Positions 45,615-54,850 of a stretch of 64,000 nucleotides of DNA are shown piece by piece. Below the pieces are notes generated by a model. That model was not told the DNA's origin, did not search any database, and worked only from the letters and a program-made list of their open reading frames with translations. The position numbers and the translations under genes are program-made. The stretch comes from Cavia porcellus (taxonomy: Eukaryota; Chordata; Mammalia; Rodentia; Caviidae), in contig NW_026947491.1 in NCBI RefSeq assembly GCF_034190915.1, positions 24,244,101 to 24,308,100 of the forward strand, written 5' to 3'. Position 1 is the first letter of the stretch. Each line of letters starts with the position of its first letter.

Positions 45615-46030
45615 TGTTTTTTGAATTAAATTTATTGGTAAGTTTTAGATTTACATGATGGTCATGTTCATCACAGAGAGTTTGTACCTGCACACGATGT
45701 GTCTTGGTTCTTCCTTTTTTCCTATTGCCTCCCCTCTCTTCCCTTCCTTATTTACAAAATCTTTATTTCCACTTTTCCTTTTTTTCTCAATTTTTTTCTT
45801 TTTCCGTCCTTCCTTTTCCCTGCCACCTCCCTAATTCTCCTTCCTATTTGAACATTTTCTTCCTATTTCACAGTATATATTATACACTTTGGTCCTTATT
45901 TACACTCTCAGTTTCTCACACCAAAGAAACAATGTGAGTACTACTTAACCATAAAGAAGGATAATTTGAAACATTTCCAGGTAAATGGCTGCACCTTGGT
46001 GTGTTTTCATGAATTATTAAATGAATTCAT
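45615..46030 (-). mobile_element. L1 3' end, antisense
   Basis: On the minus strand: end of ORF2 (CTTTATGGTTAAGTAGTACT, CTTTGGTGTGAGAAACTGAG) followed by the purine-rich 3' UTR stretch, which appears here as the pyrimidine tract 45700-45860, and a T-rich tail at 45616. The same order is seen in sense orientation at 14320-14600. The 77-codon pyrimidine-coded frame at 45704-45937 is an artefact of the tract. Confidence 0.75.
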
Positions 46031-46039
46031 GAATTAAAA

Positions 46040-46140
46040 ATATTATTATTATCATTATTATTGTTGGTACCAAGAATGGAATTCAGGACCTTGTGCGTTC
46101 CAGGCAGGCAATTGTGACACTGAGCTATATCCCTGGTCCT
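46040..46140 (-). mobile_element. ID-type SINE, antisense, with ATT-rich tail
   Basis: ATTATTATTATC-type tail (46041-46063), GGTACCAAGAATGGAATTCA (antisense B-box side), GTGACACTGAGCTATATCCC (antisense A box). The B box is degraded. Confidence 0.82.
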
Positions 46141-46604
46141 AACAGTTATTTTTTAAAGAATACAAACATAGTTATCCAAAGTGCTTGTCTCATGTGAAAG
46201 ATGTAGTTGCTAAATTGAAAACTGAAAACAGTTTGTAAACCAGACGGAATTACAAGGAAATAAAAGACACACTGCTTCCATTCAGAATGCTTATCATCAA
46301 CTGGACATTTTCTGTGATGTGAATATGTCCACAATGATTGACTTCAAGTCACTGAGGTGAGAGCACTAAACATCCAGTTGTGAGGCGATGGGTCCACTCC
46401 ATCCTGAGAGTCCTTGTAAGTAGGTGCAGTGTATGGTGGGCTCATATGTCCACAAACCACAAGCCAAATGCAAAAGTGACTCAGTTGTTCACTCTGTGCT
46501 TTAGATTGTGCTACACATTATTATAGGCACTGAAAACAAATGTGCCTATTATACTAACACTATATTATATAAACACTAATGATTAAGAATGCCTTCTCCA
46601 AGCT
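46141..46604. other. Unassigned sequence
   Basis: No recognised gene or repeat. Confidence 0.45.
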
Positions 46605-46905
46605 GAGCAGATAGTGGATGCAGAAACAACCCCAACTGTGTTTAAACTAGTTAATCTTTGACAAAGGTTCCAAAAGCATGGACTGGAGGAAAGACAGACT
46701 CTTTAATAAATGATTTTGAGAAAATGAAATCCATATGCAGAAGATTGAATCAAGAACCATTTCTCTCACCATATATTAAACTAAAATCAAAATGGATCAA
46801 AGAACTAAATCTTAGAACAGAAACACTGAAACCTGTTGAAAGACAATACGGATAAAACTCTTGAAATCAGATGTAGGCAAAGACCATCTGAACAGAATCC
46901 CTGAA
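46605..46905 (+). mobile_element. L1 ORF2 C-terminal fragment
   Basis: Encodes the block near the ORF2 C terminus: TTAATCTTTGACAAAGGTTC, GGAAAGACAGACTCTTTAAT, AATCAAAATGGATCAAAGAA ('LIFDKG..RKDRLFN..'). It precedes sequence that belongs further upstream in ORF2, so it is a separate insertion or a duplicated piece rather than part of the next element. The 65-codon frame at 46658-46855 lies within it. Confidence 0.8.
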
Positions 46906-47934
46906 ATCTAGAATATTATTACCAACTATTTCACAAACCTGTGCTCCAATAAATTGAAGAATTCATAAGAAATAGATAGATTCCTAAATTTACATGAATT
47001 ACCATAACTGAGTGAAGATTTTAAAAAGCTGGATAATCTAATAACAGGCAATGAAATTGAAGAATTGAAGTGCACTTGTACACACACATACATATACACA
47101 CACACCCCTTACCAATTAAGAAAAGCCCAAGTCCAACTGGGTTCACCACTGAGCTCTACAAGAACTTCAGGAAGGATCTAATGCCAATGCTCTTTAAAGT
47201 TTTTAATCAAACTGAAAGGCGAAGAATATTCCAGAAGTAATTCCTAGAAGTTACTACCATGATTCCAAAACTAAAGAAGGATACAACCAAAAAAGAAAAC
47301 TTCACACCAATATCTTTAATGAACAAAGACACCAAAACTCTCAATAAGGTACTGGAAAACAATGCAGTAAATCACCAAAATGGTCATACATGAAGACCAA
47401 TTATGTTCCATCCTAGGAACGCAAAAATAGTTCCATTTATGCAAATCAGTAAGGACAAAATCACATCATCATAGCAACACATGCAGAAAACAATTTTGAC
47501 AAAATCCAATATCCATGATTAAAAAAAAAAAATACCCTGAAGAAAATAGGTATAGGTCCTTATCTCAACTTAATACAACTCATCTATGATAATAGACCAG
47601 TTGCCAACATCATATTAAATAGGGAAAAGCCAAAAGTTTAACTTCTAAAATCAGGAACAAGACAAGTTTTTACACTATCATTACTCCTCCAAAATAGTGC
47701 TTGAAAACTGGTAAAGAAAAATTAATTTTACTGATACATGGCAATTAGGCAATAGAAAGAAATAAAAGTGATTGTAGAGGACATGAAGAAGTCAAATTAT
47801 TATTATTTGCAGTTGATGTGACTATCTCCATAGAAAGCTGAAAATATTCCACTAAAAACTCCTGGAGTTAACAACCAAATTCAGTAGTATCACAGGACAA
47901 AAAATCAGCACACAAAACTCAATACTGGTGAAGC

Positions 47935-48207
47935 AGAAAGTGCAAATAAGAACCAAAATGTATAAAAGGTATTGTAAAATAGGAAGAAAACAATCAAAGC
48001 TGAAGGGGAACTAGAGAGGAGAAAAAAAAAAGGATAGAAGGAGAAATGGAAACAAAACTTTTATAAATAAGGAGGGGAGGAAGGACTGAAAAGAGGGGAA
48101 GAAAAGGAGAAAGATCAGGATAGATCATATACAGGTTTAAATCCCATATAATGCATGTGATCATTATGTGTTTTTAAAATTTCCAACAAAATTAATTTTT
48201 AAAAAAT
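47935..48207 (+). mobile_element. L1 3' end nested in L1 ORF2
   Basis: Interrupts ORF2 between AAAACTCAATACTGG and TAGTCCTAAACATGAATAAT. The insert has the end of a young-type L1: an AAGAACCAAAATGTATAAAA start, a long purine-rich stretch (about 48000-48120), CATGTGATCATTATGTGTTT and a T/A-rich terminus. It matches the end of the host L1 (50140-50330). No clear target-site duplication, so an origin by recombination is also possible. Confidence 0.75.
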
Positions 48208-49301
48208 CAGTAATAGTCCTAAACATGAATAATGAAGTCATTGAGACGGAAATTAGAAAAATAATATCATTCAAAATAACAGTGAGAAAAATGAAGTACT
48301 TAGGAACTAACTAAATAAGAAAGTGAAAGACGATTACAATAAAAACTACAAAATGCTAAAAAAGGAGTTCAGAGAGGACATCAGGAAACAGAGAAATAGT
48401 CCCCATTCCTGGATAGGCAGAACCAATACTGCCAAAGGGGCCACACTTTCGAAAATACCATGTGGCTTTAATGCATTTCTAATCAAAATACCAAGAGCAT
48501 TTCTCACAGAACAAGAGAAGAAAATCCTTCAATTCATATGGAACCAGAAGAAAGCCCAAATAACAAAACAATCCTAGGACAAAGCAAGAGGAGTCAATCC
48601 CACAATTCAAAGTATATTCCAAAGGCATGGCACTGGCACAAAAACAGACTGTTCTCTGAGTCAGTGAAACACAATGGAAAATGTAGGAAACATCTCAGGA
48701 ACATCGATTGCTCTGACTTTAACAAAGGGGCCAAGAAACATGCACTGCAGAAAAGGTAACTTCTTAATATACAGTGTCAAGAAAACTGACTATGTATGTG
48801 TGGAAGATTGAAACTAGGTCCATATGTCTCACTATATACTAATCTAAAATAAAAATAGGTCAAAGATCTAAATGTTCAGATAGAGGCACTTAATCTGCTG
48901 GAAGATACAGTAAGTAAAACTTGAAGACATTGGCATGGGCAAAGACTTTTAGAACCTCTGTTCACACAAGGAATAAAATCAAGAATCAACACATGGGATC
49001 ATATCAAGTTAAAAAGGTTTTTCACAGCACAGGGAACAACCAAAAGAGTGAAGAAATAACTTACAGAATGGGAAAAATGTTGCCAACTAGTCCCCAGAAA
49101 GAGGACTATTATCTATAAAGAACTTTAAACAAAATAGATCCTACTAAAAATAAAAACAAATGACAACTGAATACTTCTCAAAATAAGTATGATGGCAAAT
49201 AAATACACGAAAAGTGCTCAGAATCTCTGGCAATTTGAGAAATGCAGATTAAAACAGCACTGAGACACCAGAAAGAATGGCCATCATCAAGAAAGCAAAT
49301 A

Positions 49302-49668
49302 AACACTGTGTCTCTAGTGTAAAAAGTAATAAGAACTGTAGGAATAATAAAACCCAAAATGGGTAGCTGCTATTGTAAACAAAGAGAGGAAAACAAAGTG
49401 CTCTAAAGGATATCACTGCATGCAGGTTGACCGTATTACTAAGTTTTTGTTGGATCCTTGAGCAGGACTATTTGCAGTCTCACTGTTTGAATGTCCACTT
49501 TGTATGCTTTAATTTTGTAACTTGAAAACTATTTCTAAGTATGTAATATATCAACTAATGATATCTTAGTGTTTATTTTTATTTTTTGAAATTCTGTATT
49601 ATTACTAACCTTTTTTCTGTTTTGCTTTTTTTTTCTTTTTAAATAAAATTTTTAAAAAATGAAAATGA
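49302..49668 (+). mobile_element. L1 3' UTR nested in L1 ORF2, with TSD
   Basis: Target-site duplication AAGAAAGCAAATA / AAGAAATCAAATA (12 of 13) at 49289-49301 and 49669-49681 brackets the insert, and ORF2 resumes immediately after. The insert contains the 3' UTR motif GGGTAGCTGCTATTGTAAAC, one long unit ending TGAAATTCTGTATTATTACT, and a tail CTTTTTAAATAAAATTTTTA plus A run. Confidence 0.88.
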
Positions 49669-50335
49669 AAGAAATCAAATACTGGTTAGGCGGCATGGAA
49701 AAATGACCCTTCTACACTGCTGGTGGAAATATAAACTAGTACAGCCACTATGGATATCAGCATGCAGATTCCTCAAAAAACTGAAACTAGAAATTCCATT
49801 GGACCCCACTATCCCTCTGCTGGGTAACTTTCCCAAACAGTTACTGTCATCAAATTACAGGAAAACATGGAGCACATCCACATTTAAACCAGCACAATTC
49901 ACATAACTAAATCCTGAAAATGGCCTATATGTCTATCAGCAGATGAATGGATAAATAAAATGTACTTATATGCAGTGAAATACTACTTTGCCTCAAAGAA
50001 AGATAAACTTGCATCATTGTAGGAAAGTGTATGTATCACAATCATAGTGCTAAGTGAAATAAACCAGACACATAAGCTTAAATATCACATGGTTTCTCTT
50101 ACATGAGAAACCCAAAATTTAAAGAGCAATAAAATATAGATAATAGGAAATAAGGAGATAAGTCTTTTCCAAAACATAAGGAAATCAAGGGAGGAGCAGA
50201 GTTGGGGAGGAAGATTGGAAACAGGGATGAAAAATTAATTGGGAAGTGTAATACATACGCACCCACTTCCCACACGGGATGTAATCATTATGTGCTGCAC
50301 ACATGGACCAATAAAAAATAAAAAAGTTTAAAATG

Positions 50336-51132
50336 TGAGTATGCCAGGATCCATTTCTTACTGAAATAAATTTAAAGTTGATTTAATTTTACAGCTTGGG
50401 GAATATCTAACTGGTCACTCTGATTTTGGTTCCTGTCCTTAACTTGGATTTATGAGCAGCAGTACATCAGACAGCATGACACAGAGCTCCCCTCCGTCCC
50501 CACTGCAGAAGGCACTGGTGGGGCCTTCTGTCACCAGGCAGCTTCCGGCCTTTCTCTCTTCTGCACAACCCTCGCCAGGGGTCTCCTGTACACTCCAAAT
50601 GCCCTGCGTTTTACCCTCCGTCAGCCATGGCTCTTGGAGCTACTGCTCACTAAAGCAAAAGCAATTTCCAAATCTTCCAACAAAGATTTCTCTCCTGAAT
50701 GGCAGAGAAATTCATCCACTCTTTCTGTCCTGGGGATCTTGGTTTTCCTCTTCCTCCTGCAAATGCCTTCACCTTACCCACCTCCTGCAGCATATTCTTG
50801 CAGACTGTTTCTCCTGCCATTCAGCTAACTCCATTCGCGAATGGAGCGGCCTGCCTCTGAAACCGAGTTCACTGCAACTCAAGGGCTCTCAAAGGCCGCT
50901 GCTGTCTTACCTGATCCTGTCTATTCTGTATCACCACCCTGCAGAATTACATGAAAACCATCTGCTGTGCACATTTTAGAGGTCCGTACCCCAAGGAATC
51001 TTCCACTTAATTATCTTTCTTAGGTCCTCAGCTCAATCCGATTTAGAGTTTACAGCTCAGATTATCAGCTTCTTTGATTACTTCAGGACTCCACTGCCTT
51101 GTCTTTTCCTCTTTCAGTTGGGAGAAAACCTC
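50336..51132. other. GC-richer block with the longest open frame (175 codons)
   Basis: The frame at 50452-50979 (Ser/Leu/Pro-rich) has no domain, signal or repeat I recognise; a second frame overlaps it at 50634-50828. In 64 kb read six ways a stop-free run of this size is within chance, the more so in a GC-richer patch. At 50829-50846 lies a perfect 18-bp palindrome, CTCCATTCGCGAATGGAG. Confidence 0.4.
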
Positions 51133-51148
51133 AAATATAGATACACAG

Positions 51149-51261
51149 TGCTGGGGATTTAGCTCAGCGGCTTAAGCGCCTGCCTTGCAAGAGCGTGGTC
51201 GTGAGTTCGATCCCCAGTACCGACAAAAATAAATAAATAAATAAATAAATAAAATAAAATA
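51149..51261 (+). mobile_element. ID-type SINE, best-preserved copy
   Basis: A box GATTTAGCTCAGCGGC and B box GTGAGTTCGATCCCCAGT are intact. The tail is AAATAAAT units then AAAAT units. Target-site duplication AAATATAGATACACAG / AAATATAGGTACACAG (15 of 16) lies at 51133-51148 and 51262-51277. Probably the closest copy here to the active consensus. Could still be transcribed by polymerase III in principle, judged only from its boxes. Confidence 0.95.
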
Positions 51262-51657
51262 AAATATAGGTACACAGAACAAAAGCTATTATCTTCTCAA
51301 GCCATAAAGTAATTCGTGTTTCTGACATTGCATTTCAGACTTTTGGTATTCTACAAGCAACTGATTTAATTTGGTAACAGAGTGAATGGTTAGATCTGAA
51401 TGTAAATGTGAAAGCATTTATGTACAGAAAATAACTGAAACTGTCTGAACAATGAGTTAATTAGTGAACATAAAATGAAGAGTGGAGTTTAGCTATTTAG
51501 ATAATTCACACTGACTTCCTTTGTAATTTTATATCATTTAAATCCTTACCATTGCATTATTTATGAAGTTACAGAGCACACTGCACTCACTTAGAATGAA
51601 CTTCACAGTGAATAGACTTTTAATGCAACAGATACAGACTTAAAAATCAGTTATATT

Positions 51658-51751
51658 GCTGGGAACTTAGCTCAATGGTATGGGCACCTTCTTGGCAAGT
51701 GTGGGGTTGTGAGTTCGGTCCCCGGAACACACAACCCTCCCCCCCCCCAAA
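51658..51751 (+). mobile_element. ID-type SINE with C-run before the A tail
   Basis: Diverged ID element (A box ACTTAGCTCAATGG, B box GTGAGTTCGGTCCCCGG) whose body ends CACAACCCTCC then a run of C and A. Target-site duplication AAAAATCAGTTATATT / AAAAATCAGTTCTATT (15 of 16) lies at 51642-51657 and 51752-51767. Confidence 0.92.
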
Positions 51752-51767
51752 AAAAATCAGTTCTATT

Positions 51768-54689
51768 TTTTGTTAGATGTTGAACACAAACAAGTTAACT
51801 CCACACTTTTTGGTTTTAGTTTTTTTATCTACAAACAGGGGCAATAATATTTAAATTGGTTTTGTAAAATTTAAAGTAAATTAAATGATACAATGTATGT
51901 ATGTTGCCTGGGGTAGTATTTAATATTAGCAAAAGACAAATAGTGGGTGCAAATTCCAAATAAGTGATGATTTAAATGTTTGCAGTGTGTATATGTATGT
52001 TTTCTAAGACTTTTTTTTGTACATTCTCTATCCTCATTGTTTACTATAGGTCATGTTCCTACTTAAATGAGTGGTTGGGGGAAGAGAGAAAAGCTAAACA
52101 CATTTGTATTATTTCCCAAGCTTCATTAATTAGATGAAGATGCTGAATTGCTTAAGTGATTTTTACTGAATATAGAGATTCATTCTCACTGATATCTTTA
52201 TAGTATAATACAGTATAGTATGGTATAGTATAGTATATTGTCTATAGTATAGTATATTTTCTCTTGGAGGAATTTATTTACATACATAAGAACTAGAATC
52301 TAAATGCAAATTTTGATTAATACTATATGTTACTGATAATTTATATTTTTGTTTAATAGTTCATTCAAAATAATATATAACTAAATTTCGTCTTCTTGAA
52401 TTTTGAAGAACTGACAGTATTAAAAGTCACCTGGTCTCAGAGAGTAGAATACAGATCTGTGCTGCTGAAAGATGAAGCAATGGTTATTTATTAAGTACGG
52501 CAATTATACCATAATTCAGGGTAATCCAGGGTAATTCAGGTTTGAGTCGGGAGGCAGGATGATGGAATAAAAAGAAAACTTAAGTGGAAGCACTTTAAAC
52601 TTCTAGGAATTGAAAAAAATTCCCTCAAATATTTCAAAATTAGTGTCATTGGAGATACTTTAATTATAAGTGAGTAACCAAGCAGTCTAAAGTATCTTGC
52701 TAAGTCTTGCAACTATGTGTTCTCCCACTAGCTAAGGATAACTGTTGATTTAGCCGGCTGGGGGGGTGCAGTCGCACATACTGGAGCTTCCACATCTCCG
52801 GAGAGGTGAGAAGACCCGTGAAAGTCTTCACATTATGATAAACTAAACACTAAACTTTGTATTGGTAGTTGCTGCAAGTTTCTTATGGCCTAGTGTCCTC
52901 AAGGCCTAGTGTTCTCAAGGACTGTACTGGAATATATTAGAGTTTTGCTTATTCTCCAAAAATATATTATACAGGGAAATGTACCATAGCCATTTCCTCC
53001 CTGTGGTTACAGAAACTGACTCTCTCTAAATGGACTTTACCATAAAAGGTTGCATTAAGATGACCCTGGTGAATGTGCAGTGTGATCTTTTTTAAGTGAC
53101 AGTTTATAGGACAATCTTCGGTGAGTAAGCTCATGTTCAAATCACTTAGAGCATTTACTTCATGTTCAGAGAACAATTTCTAGCCCCAAAGGTGATTTTT
53201 TAAAAACGTAATCACTTGAGGGCTAAACTAACTTCATCCTCTCTGCTGTGTTCCATACCAATGGGATAAATTGGCTGTCAGGATGCATTAAGGTCTTGGG
53301 TTGTATGCCTGACACAGATAACCCATAGCAGTGCTGCCACCGTCATTTCCATTTCTAAGGGAGAAAGAGAACAGTGTAAGAAAGGTTAACAGGTGTGTTC
53401 CAGGTGTGTCAGTTATCACCCTAACTTTTCCCAGGCAGACTTCTGTTTAGTGTTGTTGTGTTACTTCATTTGAATTCTATTTATACCTAAAATAAGCCAC
53501 ATGGTCATTATTTTTATCTTGAATTCTTACTTTTTCAAAAAAAAGAAAAAAACTGACTATGAATTTCTAGTAGCTTCTCAGTACACTGTACTCCTCCAAA
53601 ACTGTCCACATTGAGAATTCTAGTATTTTTTTTAATGTTCTAAAACAGTGATGTGAACGTGTCAGATGACTTCGTGGTTCATCTGGCAAAAGCAACTGAA
53701 AATCTGAATGCTTATCTGAACTTTATCTGAACTACCCTGAGTTTTCTTAGGTCTACAAAATTGGAAGTGAAATCTCATGGAAACTGGCTTTCTCAAGAAA
53801 TTTTTGGTGAGCCAGGAATACTGTGAGAGCAGCCTTTCCCGTGGTGCTTTGGCAAATTTTGCTTTGGCCTCAAATTGAACCAGGAAGTTCAGAGGTAAAT
53901 GAGAAGGAATAATAATAAATGGTAACTGATCGTTTTCCTCTACCACTTTAGAAAGGTTCAGTTCACAGTCTGTTAAGAGTATGTTGAGCCAATTTTAACA
54001 GCTAACTACAGACTTCACAATGTGCGTAGGAGAGTTTAAATACCCTGATAATTCAACCTATCTATGGCAAAGAAGAATGAAATTAAACATTACTCTTTCC
54101 TCCTGTCTTCACACTGCTACATCTAAACATCATTTCTTTGGACCTATAAATTTTATAAAATTATTGGTCAGTTGTACTTTACAATATTTCCTGTCATTAG
54201 CAGTGATATAGCAGATGTTTTGATGAATTAATCACAACTTTCCTTATCATCCATGAATTTAAATTCTTACCAACAAGGACTAAACATTTCCATGGATTCT
54301 CACATGGATCATGACAGACTGCCTGGAATTTACTTTTTTATGTGTAGGCTAAATCCAGGAATGCATTCATTACATTCCTAGGGCACCTTGAATGCGAGGG
54401 GGACTCTTGCATATTAAGGCAGAAGTTCTTGAATATTGGTTTTTTCCAACCAAGATACTGTGGCCTCGTGCTAGCCTGCTGTGTCCAAATCCCTGAACAG
54501 GAGCTGTGGTGGTGTGTTTTTATCACGTTCCATTGGTAACCTTGGTGTGCATCAAAGTGCTCATTGAGTATCACAGACTAAACTCTTACACTGAACTCTC
54601 AGATATCATGAAACTTTCATCAGAGTTGCAAAAGGCAATTAAGAATGAGAGATATAAGACTTGATGACTTAATCACATGTATTAGTCTC
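51768..54689. other. Unassigned sequence with short tandem repeats
   Basis: No gene. Simple structures: TATAGTA-type units at about 52200-52258; three 10-base units TAATTCAGGG / TAATCCAGGG / TAATTCAGGT at 52512-52541; two 16-base units GGCCTAGTGTCCTCAA / GGCCTAGTGTTCTCAA at 52887-52918. No interspersed repeat recognised. Confidence 0.5.
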
Positions 54690-54850
54690 TTTAATCCTTA
54701 CCAAAACCTATGCAAAGAGAACATTACAATCACACGTATTTTATCTTTGAAGGAACTGAGGTTTAGTTTCCATAGTTTTTCCAGTGAGTAAGAGAATAGA
54801 GTTAAAACTCAAATCCTGGACTTGTTACATTGTAGTATCGATGTCCTGTA
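54690..54850 (-). mobile_element. MIR SINE fragment, antisense
   Basis: CTCTTTAATCCTTACCAAAA, CCTATGCAAAGAGAACATTA, TTTGAAGGAACTGAGGTTTA, AAAACTCAAATCCTGGACTT follow antisense MIR (tcatttaatcctcacaacaa, ccctatgaggtaggtactat, gaggaaactgaggc, ..cccaggtct). Confidence 0.75.

Larger units (their letters stand above)
46906..50335 (+). mobile_element. L1, 5'-truncated, from RT domain to 3' end, with two nested L1 inserts
   Basis: Long decayed LINE-1. ORF2 reads in order from CAAACCTGTGCTCCAATAAA, AAGTCCAACTGGGTTCACCA ('PTGFTTELY'), TTCACACCAATATCTTTAAT, TTATTTGCAGTTGATGTGAC (YADD region, altered to Ala-Val-Asp-Val), ATACCAAGAGCATTTCTCAC, TTCAATTCATATGGAACCAG, CACTGCTGGTGGAAATATAA, to TACTACTTTGCCTCAAAGAA. 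The 3' UTR ends in AATAAAAAATAAAAAAG near 50333. Frames are broken throughout. Frames of 60-85 codons at 48323-48759, 48921-49118 and 49703-49906 are ORF2 pieces. Interrupted at 47935-48207 and 49302-49668. Confidence 0.9.

Noticed and set aside
51149..51261. tRNA gene (A box and B box present)
   Set aside because: The cloverleaf is incomplete, the sequence continues into an A-rich tail and it is flanked by a target-site duplication, so it is a SINE. The same applies to the other ID copies.
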